DNA of 64,000 bases from Lysobacteraceae bacterium CU05-9 (GCA_007556525.1 SWJS01000004.1:62001-126000), one strand, 5' to 3'; shown: positions 1-9,448, counted from the first letter of the stretch. Translations and numbers: made by a program. Notes: generated by a model not told the origin, from the letters alone.

Positions 1-456
1 TTTAAATCGCTGCGGCCCAATCCGGCCCACCAATTCTGGGTGATCAAGCACGGTATCAAGGCCAGTGGCATGCCGGCATGGGGCCGCAGCATGGACGATG
101 AGTACATCTGGGGAATGGTCGCATTTCTGCAGCGTCTGCCGTCCCTGAGCGAAGCGGAATATGTTGCACTGGTGGAGAGCAGCGAGGGGCATTCCCACGG
201 TGGGGACGAGACCCACTCCCACCAATCCGATACCACATCCAAATCGGATCACGCCACGGGGGCGACCGCTGCCAATACCCACGTTCATGGGGATGGAAAA
301 ACGCATGTGCACGACGCCCCGGCGAAGGGTGCAACTGCGACACGCAAGCCGGATCGCCCAAGCGAGAACACAGCGACGCCAAAGAAGCAGGCGCCTGCAG
401 AGGCACCGGCACCTTTAAACCAACAGCCCCAGGGAGACCATCATGAAGGCCATTGA
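1..456 (+). CDS. Cytochrome c family protein, 3' part only, His-rich tail
   Basis: The gene runs off the left edge; the reading frame is open from base 1 to the TGA at 454-456, giving 151 residues. The first half (FW..KHGIKASGMPAWG, then W..VAFLQRLP and EY) matches the C-terminal helices of small class I c-type cytochromes, with a Met in SGMPAWG that could be the haem axial ligand. The CxxCH haem site would lie upstream, outside the window. From about residue 60 the protein turns into a His/Thr/Lys/Pro-rich tail with repeated HSH, HVH and HHEGH clusters, probably a periplasmic metal-binding extension. The next gene overlaps its end by 14 bp. It opens a run of copper-resistance genes, so a role in metal handling or periplasmic redox is inferred. 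Confidence 0.7.
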   Translation, partial: FKSLRPNPAHQFWVIKHGIKASGMPAWGRSMDDEYIWGMVAFLQRLPSLSEAEYVALVESSEGHSHGGDETHSHQSDTTSKSDHATGATAANTHVHGDGKTHVHDAPAKGATATRKPDRPSENTATPKKQAPAEAPAPLNQQPQGDHHEGH

Positions 457-937
457 AAGCTCAGGGGCGAAGCTATTCGCCATCCTTCTACTCGCCGGGT
501 CGGCGCAGGCTCACGAACCCGTCGCCACCAGAGCGGTCTCTCAGCAGGTCGAAGAAACGGCACGCCCGGCCATCCGCGTGGTCGATGCATTCTCGCAGGC
601 CATGCAAGCAGGTGATCTGAAAGCAGCCGCAAGCCACTTGGCTGCGGACGTCGTCATCCTGGAGAGCGGCGGCGTCGAGAAGTCACGCAGCGAATACCTG
701 GAACATCACGCAGCCGCCGATGCGGCATTTCTGCAAGATGCCCATGTTCAACCGCTGGCGCGCTATGCCACAGCCGCGGGTGACATCGCTTGGGTGGCCT
801 CGGAAAGCGAAGTGCACGTCAACAAGGACGGCAAAACTGCCGTCTTGCTCAGCACCGAAACCATGGTGCTCAAACGCGAGCAAGACGTGTGGCGCAGCGA
901 ACATATACACTGGTCTTCACGAACCAAGAAACAATGA
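443..937 (+). CDS. Exported SnoaL/DUF4440-like protein
   Basis: 164 residues. The N-terminus has a Sec signal peptide (KLFAILLLAGSAQA, likely cut before HEP). The mature part follows the NTF2-like/SnoaL pattern: an N-terminal helix (VVDAFSQAMQAGDLKAAASHLAADVVIL), then strands ending in W.....WSS. Such proteins bind small ligands or act as accessory domains; no catalytic residues can be assigned here. The start overlaps the cytochrome gene by 14 bp and the stop abuts the DUF411 gene, so it is co-transcribed with metal-resistance genes. A periplasmic accessory role in copper resistance is inferred from context only. Confidence 0.65.
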   Translation: MKAIESSGAKLFAILLLAGSAQAHEPVATRAVSQQVEETARPAIRVVDAFSQAMQAGDLKAAASHLAADVVILESGGVEKSRSEYLEHHAAADAAFLQDAHVQPLARYATAAGDIAWVASESEVHVNKDGKTAVLLSTETMVLKREQDVWRSEHIHWSSRTKKQ

Positions 938-948
938 GGAAGCACGTC

Positions 949-1509
949 ATGAGAATCAATTATCTTTTGGCATGGGGCGGCGCCTTGGCCGCGGCGCTTG
1001 GCTTGGCAGCCTGCAACGCGCCCGCCACGACGACAGCCGCCGTTGAACCAGCGATACCCGCCACGAACATTGCGGCGCCAACCGAGCTGACAACGAACCC
1101 TGCGCAACCCGCAGCCGTACAGTCAGCACTTCCGAAAATCCTCGTGCACAAGAGCCCCTCTTGCGGCTGTTGTAGCGCTTGGGTGGATCACCTGCGCCAC
1201 ACCGGATTCGAGGTACAGGTGGACGAAACAGACGAGCTCGAGCCGATCCGCAAGCGATTGGGTGTGCCCTACGCCAAGGGCTCTTGCCATACCGCAGAAG
1301 TGGGTGGGTACGTGGTCGAGGGGCATGTGCCGGCCGCCGACATCAAGCGCTTGCTGTTCGAAGGACCTAAGGCAAAGGGCTTAGTGCTGCCGGGCATGCC
1401 GATGGGTTCGCCTGGCATGGAAAGTCCGGATGGTCGGGTGGCGCCCTATACCGTCGAACTCATCGGAATGAATGGCACCACGACTGCCTACGCACAACAT
1501 GGCCAGTGA
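949..1509 (+). CDS. DUF411 metal-binding lipoprotein
   Basis: 186 residues. The ATG at 949 is chosen over an in-frame ATG at 934 because GAGGA at 936-940 lies 8 bp upstream. The N-terminus is a lipoprotein signal (ALGLAAC, lipobox Cys), so the protein is probably anchored in a membrane facing the periplasm. The C-terminal ~125 residues are a DUF411 domain: HKSPSCGCC metal-binding motif, then SCHTAEVGGYVVEGHVPA, PKAKGLVLPGMPMGSPGM and a final PY.V.L segment. DUF411 proteins are usually found in copper operons and are thought to bind Cu. Position directly before the CueR-like regulator and the copper ATPase fits. Confidence 0.85.
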   Translation: MRINYLLAWGGALAAALGLAACNAPATTTAAVEPAIPATNIAAPTELTTNPAQPAAVQSALPKILVHKSPSCGCCSAWVDHLRHTGFEVQVDETDELEPIRKRLGVPYAKGSCHTAEVGGYVVEGHVPAADIKRLLFEGPKAKGLVLPGMPMGSPGMESPDGRVAPYTVELIGMNGTTTAYAQHGQ

Positions 1510-1512
1510 GGC

Positions 1513-1540
1513 TTGACTCTGGACCACGGTACAGGGTGCA
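1513..1540 (+). promoter_or_regulatory. Putative MerR-family operator/promoter
   Basis: A -35-like TTGACT at 1513-1518 is followed by an imperfect dyad at 1516-1537 (ACTCTGGACC / GGTACAGGGT, 8 of 11 positions paired) that sits in a long spacer of about 19 bp. This is the arrangement used by MerR-family activators, which untwist an over-long spacer. The -10 is weak (GCAGAC near 1538). The site lies upstream of the regulator and ATPase genes, so autoregulated, metal-induced transcription of both is inferred. Confidence 0.5.
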
Positions 1541-1573
1541 GACTTGCATCATGTTCCTCGGGAGATTTGTTAA

Positions 1574-1972
1574 GTGAAGATCGGAGAATTGGCAAAGCGC
1601 GCCGACGTTTCCGTCGATACGGTCCGCTTCTATGAGCGGGAGGGCGTGATTCCGCCGCCGATGCGTCGTGAATCGGGCTATCGCGACTACAGCGAAGTGG
1701 ACGTCAATCGGCTTCAATTCGTGCGTCGCGCCAAGCGACTGGGGTTCACGTTGTCAGAAGTGCAGGATCTGCTCGGCCTGAGCGAGGACCCGACCGAAGA
1801 CATGGCAACGTTCAATCATCACGCGAACGCGAAGCTCCAGGACATCGATTCGCGGATCGCCGAGCTTCAGCGCGTCCGCTCAGCGCTGCAAACGTTAGTG
1901 CACAAGTGTCCCGGAAGCGGGCAATTGGCTGCGTGCCCGATCCTTGCGGCACTATCTGGAGACGATTCATGA
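1574..1972 (+). CDS. CueR-like MerR-family heavy-metal regulator
   Basis: 132 residues, GTG start with GGAGA about 10 bp upstream. The N-terminal winged helix-turn-helix is typical ([21 protein letters not shown], then GYRDY), followed by the long dimerisation helix and a C-terminal metal loop CPG..LAACPIL. In E. coli CueR the loop is C-x7-C; here the Cys pair is one residue further apart. At the position of CueR Ser77 (Cys in the divalent-metal sensors MerR and ZntR) this protein has Met (TEDMATF). A monovalent, copper-type sensor is the best guess. The stop overlaps the ATPase start as ATGA, so the pair is translationally coupled. Confidence 0.85.
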   Translation: MKIGELAKRADVSVDTVRFYEREGVIPPPMRRESGYRDYSEVDVNRLQFVRRAKRLGFTLSEVQDLLGLSEDPTEDMATFNHHANAKLQDIDSRIAELQRVRSALQTLVHKCPGSGQLAACPILAALSGDDS

Positions 1973-4551
1973 GCGACGATCACGGCAATGCCCAAGCCGG
2001 CGAAGGGGCGGTAATTAAAGACCCGGTGTGTGGCATGAACGTCGACAGCACGTCTGCCCACCACACGCAATACGCAGGCAGGACGATCCATTTCTGCTCA
2101 AGCGGTTGCCTGACGAAGTTCGAAGCGAAGCCCGAACATTACATCTCCAAAGACAATGCGCCGCAGCCGAAAAGTTGCTGTGGCCATCAAGCATCGGGCC
2201 CTGTTCCTGGCATTGTGACCGATCCCGTTTGCGGCATGCAGGTGGACCCCAACGCCACCGAGTTCCATGCAGATCACGCGTGCCAGACATTTCATTTCTG
2301 CTCCCAGCGTTGTCAGGACAAGTTTGTCGCTGACCCGAGTGCCTATCACGGCAAGAAGCCTGTCGATCAAACCATGGCTCCGGCCGCGCCGGGCACGATC
2401 TACACGTGTCCCATGCACCCTGAGGTTCGGCAGGAGGGACCCGGAACGTGTCCGATCTGCGGTATGGCTTTAGAACCGGAAATGCCGAGTCTTGAAGACG
2501 AGGACAACCCCGAGCTGCGGGATTTCAGCCATCGCTTCTGGTGGACGCTGCCGCTGACCCTGATCGTGCTCGTCCTTGCGATGTTCGGACACCGCTTCAG
2601 CGGGTTGTCGACCACTGCGCGGACATGGGTCGAACTCGTCCTGACCACGCCCGTCGTGCTGTGGGCCGGCTGGCCCTTCTTCGAGCGTTGTGTGCAGTCA
2701 ATCCGCAATCGCAGCCCCAACATGTGGACGCTGATCGGAATCGGTGTCGCCGCGGCCTTCGGCTATAGCGTGGTCGCCACGGTCGCGCCGGGCGTGTTCC
2801 CTGACTCTTTCCGTGAACACGGGCGCGTGGGCGTCTACTTTGAGGCTGCGGCCGTCATCATCTCCCTGACGCTACTCGGTCAATTGCTGGAGCTGCGTGC
2901 CCGATCGAAGACGTCCGCTGCCATCAAGGCACTCTTGGGCCTGACCCCGAAGACCGCACGACGCATCAAGGCCGATGGCGGCGAGGAGGACATCCCGCTC
3001 GAGCACGTGCATGTGGGCGACCACTTGCGCGTACGACCAGGTGAAAAGGTTCCGGTGGATGGCACCGTGATCGAAGGCCGATCGAGTGTTGACGAGTCCA
3101 TGCTCACCGGGGAGCCAATGCCCGTGTCGAAAAGCGTTGGCGACCGGCTGATCGGCGCCACACTCAACGGGACCGGCAGCTTGGTCATGCGTGCGGATCA
3201 GGTGGGCGCCGAGACGGTGTTGTCGCGAATCGTGCAACTCGTGGCGCAGGCACAACGTTCGCGTGCCCCCATGCAAAGGATGGCCGACAAGGTGGCCTAT
3301 TGGTTCGTGCTGGCCGTGGTCGCAGTGGCCATCGCCACGTTTTTCGCCTGGGGCTTGTTCGGCCCTGAACCCTCATGGACCTGGGCCGTGCTCAATGCGG
3401 TATCGGTGCTCATCATTGCTTGCCCCTGTGCCTTGGGTCTGGCCACCCCGATGTCGATCATGGTCGCCACCGGACGTGCGGCCCAGGCGGGTGTCCTTTT
3501 CCGGGACGCCGAGGCGATTGAGCAGTTCCGCACCCTCGACACGGTCGTGGTGGACAAGACGGGGACGCTCACCGAGGGACGTCCGGCGTTCAAGACCGTC
3601 CGCGGTGTCGCCGAGACTGCTGACGAGGAAGTGTTGCGTCTTGCCGCAAGCCTGGATCAGGGAAGCGAGCATCCGTTGGCCGAAGCCATTGTGACCGAGG
3701 CGAGAGCGCGTGAACTCAAGCTGTCGGCGGCACCGGACTTCGACTCGATTACAGGGTCAGGTGTCCAAGGCACCGTCGACGGTCGCAACCTGCTGCTGGG
3801 CAATCGCTCACTCATGGACAGAAACGGTGTATCCGTTGCCGAAGTCGCGGAAGACGCGGAGCGTTTGCGCGGCGAAGGTGCCAGCGTCATGTTCCTCGCC
3901 GCTGATGGGCACTTGATCGGGTTGTTGGCGGTCGCCGATCCCATCAAGCCTTCTGCTCGCCCCGCCGTTGCCGCGTTGCAGTCGCGTGGCATGCGCGTCG
4001 TGATGGCGACGGGCGATGGCGCTACCACGGCGCGAGCGGTGGCGCGTGAACTCGGCATTGCGGAGTTCCATGGCGAAGTGACGCCGGAGGACAAGGCGGT
4101 TCTGGTTCAGAAGCTCAAGTCCGAAGGGCACCGGGTCGCGATGGCCGGCGACGGGATCAACGACGCGCCCGCACTTGCGAGTGCAGACGTGGGCATCGCG
4201 ATGGGCACCGGTACCGACGTCGCCATGTCGAGTTCACAAGTCACCTTGGTGAAGGGCGACTTGCGCGGCATCCTGCGCGCCCGCGCATTGTCCGAGGCGA
4301 CGGTGCAGAACATGCGGCAGAACCTCTCCTTCGCATTCCTGTACAACGCCATCGGTGTGCCGATTGCTGCCGGCGTGTTGTACCCGTTCTTCGGGTTGCT
4401 GCTGAGCCCGATGATTGCCGCACTCGCCATGAGCCTGAGTTCTTTTTCGGTGGTTGCCAACGCACTCCGCCTTGCGCGCACGAATTTACCAGATGACGCC
4501 ACGTCCTTCCGACCCGGGACCAGCGCCTCCACCCCACGGGCCACTACTTGA
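1969..4551 (+). CDS. Copper-translocating P-type ATPase (P1B) with YHS and HMBD N-terminus
   Basis: 860 residues from the ATG at 1969, which overlaps the regulator stop. It pumps Cu+ out of the cytoplasm using ATP. The N-terminus has two YHS-type domains ([10 protein letters not shown] near residue 17; [10 protein letters not shown] near 84) and a heavy-metal-binding domain ([19 protein letters not shown], 145-170); no GMTCxxC HMA domain is present. Core motifs: TGEP actuator loop, CPC at 485-487 in the transport helix, phosphorylated Asp529 in [18 protein letters not shown] nucleotide-binding HP motif, and [10 protein letters not shown] hinge. The last helices carry YN and MSLSS, as in Cu+ pumps. 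Full length. The TGA is followed 11 bp later by the EF-hand gene. Confidence 0.93.
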   Translation: MSDDHGNAQAGEGAVIKDPVCGMNVDSTSAHHTQYAGRTIHFCSSGCLTKFEAKPEHYISKDNAPQPKSCCGHQASGPVPGIVTDPVCGMQVDPNATEFHADHACQTFHFCSQRCQDKFVADPSAYHGKKPVDQTMAPAAPGTIYTCPMHPEVRQEGPGTCPICGMALEPEMPSLEDEDNPELRDFSHRFWWTLPLTLIVLVLAMFGHRFSGLSTTARTWVELVLTTPVVLWAGWPFFERCVQSIRNRSPNMWTLIGIGVAAAFGYSVVATVAPGVFPDSFREHGRVGVYFEAAAVIISLTLLGQLLELRARSKTSAAIKALLGLTPKTARRIKADGGEEDIPLEHVHVGDHLRVRPGEKVPVDGTVIEGRSSVDESMLTGEPMPVSKSVGDRLIGATLNGTGSLVMRADQVGAETVLSRIVQLVAQAQRSRAPMQRMADKVAYWFVLAVVAVAIATFFAWGLFGPEPSWTWAVLNAVSVLIIACPCALGLATPMSIMVATGRAAQAGVLFRDAEAIEQFRTLDTVVVDKTGTLTEGRPAFKTVRGVAETADEEVLRLAASLDQGSEHPLAEAIVTEARARELKLSAAPDFDSITGSGVQGTVDGRNLLLGNRSLMDRNGVSVAEVAEDAERLRGEGASVMFLAADGHLIGLLAVADPIKPSARPAVAALQSRGMRVVMATGDGATTARAVARELGIAEFHGEVTPEDKAVLVQKLKSEGHRVAMAGDGINDAPALASADVGIAMGTGTDVAMSSSQVTLVKGDLRGILRARALSEATVQNMRQNLSFAFLYNAIGVPIAAGVLYPFFGLLLSPMIAALAMSLSSFSVVANALRLARTNLPDDATSFRPGTSASTPRATT

Positions 4552-4562
4552 GGATGAACCCC

Positions 4563-5039
4563 ATGAAGAGCAGCACGTACGTTTTACTCTTGGCCGCACT
4601 CCTGTTGAGCGCGCCCGCAGCATTGATGGCACAGACCACTCTCAAGCACGACGTCCCCCAAGGCCACGATGGCATGCAAATGCCAAACACGCCCAAAGAC
4701 AGGGCGAAGATGGCTAACACGATCTTCGACAAAATGGACGCGGACAGGAACAGTGTCATTAGCCGTGATGAATTTCTGGCCCATCACCGCGACATGGACC
4801 ATGGGGTGCACGGCATGCAGCATGCCAAAGGCGGAAGCGATCACGCCGAGATGGATCACAGCAAGATGGATCACGCTGCCCACCGCAGCGCCGTCGCCAC
4901 CTTTGCCCAGTTGGATTTCAACAAAGATGGAAAGCTTTCCAAAGCCGAGATGGCCAAGCATCCCATGGCAGGTCACTTCTCGATGATGGACGAGAACCAA
5001 GACGGTTTTCTGAGCACGACTGAGTTCGCCAGCCACTGA
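4563..5039 (+). CDS. Exported EF-hand protein, His/Met-rich
   Basis: 158 residues from the ATG at 4563; TGAGGA at 4549-4554 is the ribosome site, so the nearer ATG at 4554 is rejected. A Sec signal peptide (YVLLLAALLLSAPAALMAQ) leads to a periplasmic protein with EF-hand loops: DKMDADRNSVISRDEF, DFNKDGKLSKAEM and DENQDGFLSTTEF. Between the first two loops is a His/Met-rich stretch (HHRDMDHGVHGMQH, DHAEMDHSKMDHAAH) that looks like a copper-binding segment. Co-directional with the ATPase. A periplasmic metal-buffering role is inferred. After the stop, a short GC-rich hairpin (GGGCGGCCCGAAGGGTCGCCC with a T-run) near 5045-5072 may terminate part of the transcripts. Confidence 0.8.
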   Translation: MKSSTYVLLLAALLLSAPAALMAQTTLKHDVPQGHDGMQMPNTPKDRAKMANTIFDKMDADRNSVISRDEFLAHHRDMDHGVHGMQHAKGGSDHAEMDHSKMDHAAHRSAVATFAQLDFNKDGKLSKAEMAKHPMAGHFSMMDENQDGFLSTTEFASH

Positions 5040-5090
5040 GCCAGCCGGGCGGCCCGAAGGGTCGCCCTTTTACTAATTAGGAGCCCACCA

Positions 5091-5639
5091 ATGGAATCTC
5101 ACCAGAACCACGGCGCATCGCAGCGCGCTACGACAATGAATAGTGCAAAGCATGCGGGAACGCATCAAGCTACTAAACAGGAGTCAAATGGCCATAGCCA
5201 CTACGGCAAATTCCTGATGATGATCCTGCTGTCCTTCATCGCGATGTTTGTCTTCATGTACGCAATGGTGGACCGGATCGGGAACGTGGTTCCCAACGTC
5301 AACCAGGCTTACATGGCAGCGCTGATGACTGCGCCTATGTTGATTCTCGAGCTGCTGCTGATGGGGACCATGTACCCGGATAAGCGGAAGAACTTGCTGC
5401 TGCTAGGTGGCGGTGTCTTGTTGCTTTTCGGATCCTGGTTTGCAATCCGGGAGCAGTTTGCCGTACGTGACCAACAATTCCTGAAATCGATGATTCCCCA
5501 CCACGCAGGGGCCATCCTGATGTGCAATGAGGCGGATCTCACTCGGGCCGACGTAAAACAGCTGTGCGCCGAGATCGTCCGGGCGCAGGAACGGGAAATT
5601 GCCCAGATGCGCGAAATGCTTTCCAAGGGTGGCGGCTAA
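5091..5639 (+). CDS. Membrane-anchored DUF305 protein
   Basis: 182 residues, ATG at 5091 preceded by TAGGAG. The first ~35 residues are polar and His-rich (HQNHG, NGHSHYG). Three hydrophobic segments follow (about 40-60, 75-95 and 100-120), then a C-terminal DUF305-type helical domain: DQQFLKSMIPHHAGAILMC, then LTRADVKQLC and IVRAQEREIAQMREM. The HH and M residues are the conserved features of DUF305 (ferritin-like) and could bind metal. This membrane-domain plus DUF305 form is common near copper-resistance genes. It is the last intact gene of the metal cluster in this window. Confidence 0.8.
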   Translation: MESHQNHGASQRATTMNSAKHAGTHQATKQESNGHSHYGKFLMMILLSFIAMFVFMYAMVDRIGNVVPNVNQAYMAALMTAPMLILELLLMGTMYPDKRKNLLLLGGGVLLLFGSWFAIREQFAVRDQQFLKSMIPHHAGAILMCNEADLTRADVKQLCAEIVRAQEREIAQMREMLSKGGG

Positions 5640-5690
5640 GCAAATGCCGTCTGTGGTAGGACTTAACCTAAGTATTTCTTAGCTTATGCC

Positions 5691-6158
5691 ATGGATACCC
5701 GCACCCTGGAACAGCTTATGTAGCACGCGCGGCGGGACGCGAGCCGTGAGGGTGACTTTTTCAGGGCGTTGCTGGCTGCGAAGATCTACGCCCATGTTCC
5801 AGTCTCGGATGATCCCCCTAGGCTGCGCCTGATCATGTTCCGACATCCTGACGGCTTCATGGCAATACCCCTTTTCACGTCGCTTGAGCAGGCGCAAAGT
5901 GCTGCAGGCAATGCAGCCCCAGTCGTTAAGGCAAGTGGGCGTGAGCTACTTGAAGGCACGGCAGGGGCTACCGTCATGATCAACCCCAACAATCGCGGTG
6001 CGGTGCTTTACTCCGAGGAACTGGCCTCTCTGTTGGAAACTGGTGCCTCGGCGCACGTACAGCCCACTCGCGTGGGCGATGGAAGGGGCACGCATGGCTT
6101 CGCGCGACATGATGTGCCAGTCTGGTCATCGCGTCTGTCGTGGAAAACATTGAAGTAG
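5691..6158 (+). pseudogene. Decayed SseB-like gene with in-frame amber codon
   Basis: An ATG at 5691 opens a frame reading MDTRTLEQLM, then a TAG at 5721-5723, and continues in the same frame with HARRDASREGDFFRALLAAKIYAHVP and a stretch typical of SseB N-terminal domains (LIMFRHPDGFMAIPLFTSLEQAQ; MINPNNRGAVLYSEE). The residues on both sides of the amber codon belong together, so it is a nonsense mutation rather than a gene boundary. The 3' end (after about 6040) no longer resembles the family and stops at 6158. A TTG at 5769 could restart translation but has no clear ribosome site. I call it a remnant, probably from the island. Confidence 0.65.
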
Positions 6159-6392
6159 TGAGGCTCGTCCAGGCGGCCTACCGTGCGAGCACCCCACTGA
6201 CTTTGACGAGTATTTGGGTTTGGAGTCTGTCATGGGTTTGGACTCACTGCTAAACTAAAGAGCAAGTCCCGGGTCAGATCAAGTCCGGGAGATGTTTGAT
6301 GCGGCCGTTCATATTACGGTGCCCCAGATTTGTCCCAGCAAGACTCTGAGCAATTCTGGTGGAGTGCCAAAAGCCGGATAACAAAGCCATTT
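6159..6392. other. Gene-free junction between metal island and tRNA-Arg
   Basis: No credible gene. The sequence holds a 13-bp direct repeat with one mismatch (TGGGTTTGGAGTC at 6215-6227 and TGGGTTTGGACTC at 6233-6245) and a loose inverted repeat TCCCGG/CCGGGA at about 6267-6290. Close to the tRNA there is a weak promoter-like pair, TTCTGG then GATAAC with 17 bp between them. Island ends next to tRNA genes often show such short repeats, but no integrase gene and no copy of the tRNA 3' end was found in the window. Confidence 0.4.
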
Positions 6393-6469
<77 letters not shown>

Positions 6470-6494
6470 AATTTTTTCCGAACAATCCGCAGCT

Positions 6495-7771
6495 GTGATC
6501 ATCGATACCGAACTGCTCCGCCGCCACGACAAACCTGGCCCACGCTACACGTCGTATCCAACCGCACCGCAATTCGGACCGTCGTTCGGCGCAGAACAAT
6601 TGCGCACTGTCATCGCCCAAAGCAATGAAGGCGAAAACCCACGCAAGCTCTCGTTGTACGTGCACGTCCCGTACTGCAATAGCCCATGTTTTTACTGCGG
6701 GTGCAATTGCATTTCGGTGGAGGCACGCCGAATTTTTTGACGCCGCAACAACTTGCCGACGTCGTCGATGCATTGCGTGCACGATTCCATTTCAGCGATA
6801 GCGACGATCGCGATATTTCAATTGAACTTGATCCGCGCTTCGTCACGCCTGATAAGATTGGTGAGTTGGCGGCAATTGGGTTCAACCGCGCAAGCCTCGG
6901 CGTGCAGGATTTCGATCCAGCGGTGCAGGAAGCCGTCAACCGTATCCAATCTTTCGAAATGACGCGCGATGTTGTGGAAGCTTGCCGCAAACATGGCATG
7001 CAATCGGTCAACCTCGATTTGATCTACGGATTGCCGCTGCAAACGGTTGAGGGATTTTCGCGGACGTTGGAGCAGGTTTTGGAATTACGTCCGGACCGAC
7101 TCGCCGTTTACGGTTACGCGCACATGCCCGAACTCTTCCGCCCGCAGCGCCAACTCAATGCGTTTGATTTGCCGAAGCCGGAAGTGCGCATTGCATTGTT
7201 GCAAAAATCCATCGAACGCCTCACCGAAGCCGGCTATCAATACATCGGCATGGATCACTTTGCGTTGCCTGACGATCCTCTCGCGAAAGCGCAACGCGAT
7301 GGCACTTTGCATCGCAATTTCATGGGCTACACAACTCACGCGGAGAGCGACCTCGTGGGCTTTGGCGTGTCTTCGATCAGTCACATCGGTCCGAGCTTCT
7401 CCCAAAACCCACGCACCCTCCCCGAATACGAAGGCGCCATCGATGACGATCGCATGCCCGTCTGGCGCGGAATGCACTTGAACGACGACGACCTCCTGCG
7501 CGCGGACGTGATCCAGAAGCTGATGTGCATGGGCCGCATAGACAAACACGACATCGCCTCCCGCCACAAAATCGACTTCGACACGTATTTCGCCGAATCG
7601 CTCGCCAAGTTGGAGCCGCTGCGCGATGAAGGTCTCGTGGAATTGCAGCCAGACGCCGTGGTCGCCACCGAGAAAGGCCGTTTTCTGCTGCGCATCCTCG
7701 CAATGTGCTTCGACGCCTACCTGGGTGGCAAGGCTGGAGCAGAAACACCGCGTTTTTCCAAGGCCATCTGA
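6495..7771 (+). pseudogene. hemN: Oxygen-independent coproporphyrinogen III oxidase, disrupted by internal deletion
   Basis: GTG start at 6495 gives RRHDKPGPRYTSYPTAPQF and then LSLYVHVPYCNSPCFYCGCN, the CxxxCxxC radical-SAM cluster motif of HemN. Directly after CGCN the frame breaks and closes at a stop at 6738-6740. From 6704 the next frame resumes with QLHFGGGTPNFLTPQQL and continues to a normal C-terminus at 7771 (IELDPRF, YQYIGMDHFALP, GYTTHAESDLVGFG). Compared with E. coli HemN from memory, about 34 residues between CGCN and the GGGTP motif are missing, i.e. roughly 106 bp, with a CAAT microhomology at 6704-6707. Neither half should be active alone. A real deletion or an assembly error are both possible. 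Confidence 0.85.
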
Positions 7772-7820
7772 CCCCATTTGTTACAATAGTCAGTTAGAAG
7801 GAACATCGGCTGTTGCTGTT

Positions 7821-7890
7821 CCCATTTCCCATTTCCCTTCTCATTTTTCGCATCTCCCATTTCCCTTCTCATTTTTCCCATCTCCCATTT
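7821..7890. repeat. Ten-unit degenerate heptamer array (28-bp higher-order repeat)
   Basis: The region reads as ten consecutive 7-mers such as CCCATTT, CCCTTCT, CATTTTT and CGCATCT. Four of them form a 28-bp unit present twice (7830-7857 and 7858-7885) with a single mismatch. The + strand is almost pure pyrimidine. The array ends 22 bp before the aldehyde dehydrogenase ATG, so it is likely transcribed as its leader. The ribosome site itself (GACGGAG) is outside the array. Confidence 0.85.
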
Positions 7891-7912
7891 CTCACGATAG
7901 ACGGAGCACCAA

Positions 7913-9445
7913 ATGACGCACCCAGTTCTGACCGCACTCAACCTCACCGAAAACGAATCGGGCACCTACCTCGGACGCAACGAATGGTCGAAGGTGGTGG
8001 ATGCGGGTGTTTTGGAACCGATCAATCCGACGACGGGTGAAATGCTCGGCCGTGTTTACGCGAGCAGCCAAGCCGATTACGACACGATCATCGAACGTGC
8101 ACAGGAAGGCGCGAAAGCATGGCGCAAGATTCCGGCGCCACGTCGCGGTGAAGCGATCCGCATTTGCGCGAATGCCCTGCGTGATCACAAGGACGCATTG
8201 GGTTCGTTGGTAGCTTTGGAGATGGGCAAGTCAAAGCCGGAAGGTGATGGCGAAGTCCAGGAAATGATTGATATTGCGGATTTTGCCGTGGGTCTTTCGC
8301 GTCAGCTGTATGGCTACACGATGCATTCCGAGCGTCCGGGTCACCGCATGTATGAGCAGTGGCATCCACTGGGCATCGTTGGCGTGATCAGCGCGTTCAA
8401 CTTCCCGGTTGCGGTGTGGTCGTGGAACTCGTTCCTCGCTGCGGTGTGCGGCAACATCACTGTTTGGAAGCCTTCGCCGAAGACACCTTTGAGTGCCATT
8501 GCCTCGGTCAAAATCTGCAACGACGCCCTGCGCGAAGCTGGTTTCCCGGACATTTTCTACTTGTTCAATGATGCAGGCAGCGATCTCGCGCAAGCATTCG
8601 TTGACGACAAGCGCGTTGCATTGATCTCGTTTACAGGCTCGACCAAAATCGGTCGCATGGTCGGTGAACGCGTCGCACGTCGCATGGGGCGCTCGCTGCT
8701 TGAACTCGGTGGCAACAACGCGATCATCGTCGATCCGTCGGCTGACTTGAAGCTGGCGATTCCTGCCATCGTGTTCGGCGCAGTTGGTACAGCAGGTCAA
8801 CGTTGCACGACGACGCGCCGCTTGTTCGTGCATGATTCGATCTACGACGATGTGTTGGCGAATTTGGTCACGGCATACAAGCAAGTTGAGTCGAAGATCG
8901 GCGATCCAACCGACCCTGCAAACCTGATGGGTCCATTGAATTCGAAAGATGGCGTTGATGCATTCCTCGATTCGATCGAGAAGGCCAAGGCTGCGGGCGG
9001 CACTGTTGCAAGCGGTGGTTCGGCGATTGAAGGTAAGGGCAACTTCGTGCTGCCAACGATCATCACGGGACTGACGAATGATGCCGAAGTCGTGCAGATG
9101 GAGACGTTTGCGCCGATTTTGTACGTCATGAAATACAGCGAACTCGACGATGCAATTGATATGCAAAATGACGTGCCACAAGGTTTGTCATCTTCAATCT
9201 TTACGACGAATCTGCAAGCGGCTGAGAAGTTCCTGTCGGCATGGGGTTCGGACTGCGGTATCGCGAACGTCAACATCGGTACGTCCGGTGCGGAAATTGG
9301 TGGCGCATTCGGTGGCGAAAAGGAAACCGGCGGCGGTCGCGAATCCGGTTCGGACTCGTGGCGTGCTTACATGCGCCGTCAAACGAACACGATCAACTAC
9401 TCCGATGCATTGCCATTGGCACAGGGCATTAAGTTCGATCTGTAA
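7913..9445 (+). CDS. Aldehyde dehydrogenase, ALDH7 (aminoadipate-semialdehyde DH-like)
   Basis: 510 residues, full length, ATG with GGAG 8 bp upstream. NAD(P)-dependent oxidation of an aldehyde to the acid. The sequence follows the antiquitin/ALDH7 pattern: [23 protein letters not shown] in the cofactor-binding half, Glu264 in LELGGNN, catalytic Cys298 in [12 protein letters not shown], and the C-terminal [23 protein letters not shown] typical of this family. Bacterial members (AmaB) act on 2-aminoadipate 6-semialdehyde in lysine breakdown; that substrate is inferred. pyrD starts 3 bp after the stop, so it is likely co-transcribed with an unrelated pyrimidine/cell-wall group. Heptamer repeats occupy the leader. 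Confidence 0.9.
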   Translation: MTHPVLTALNLTENESGTYLGRNEWSKVVDAGVLEPINPTTGEMLGRVYASSQADYDTIIERAQEGAKAWRKIPAPRRGEAIRICANALRDHKDALGSLVALEMGKSKPEGDGEVQEMIDIADFAVGLSRQLYGYTMHSERPGHRMYEQWHPLGIVGVISAFNFPVAVWSWNSFLAAVCGNITVWKPSPKTPLSAIASVKICNDALREAGFPDIFYLFNDAGSDLAQAFVDDKRVALISFTGSTKIGRMVGERVARRMGRSLLELGGNNAIIVDPSADLKLAIPAIVFGAVGTAGQRCTTTRRLFVHDSIYDDVLANLVTAYKQVESKIGDPTDPANLMGPLNSKDGVDAFLDSIEKAKAAGGTVASGGSAIEGKGNFVLPTIITGLTNDAEVVQMETFAPILYVMKYSELDDAIDMQNDVPQGLSSSIFTTNLQAAEKFLSAWGSDCGIANVNIGTSGAEIGGAFGGEKETGGGRESGSDSWRAYMRRQTNTINYSDALPLAQGIKFDL

Positions 9446-9448
9446 TTC

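Noticed and set aside
6159-6392. Integrase or transposase gene next to the tRNA
   Set aside because: No open frame with integrase or transposase motifs was found in either direction.
6495-7771. Programmed frameshift in hemN
   Set aside because: About 34 conserved residues are absent as well as the frame being shifted, so a ribosomal shift could not restore the protein.
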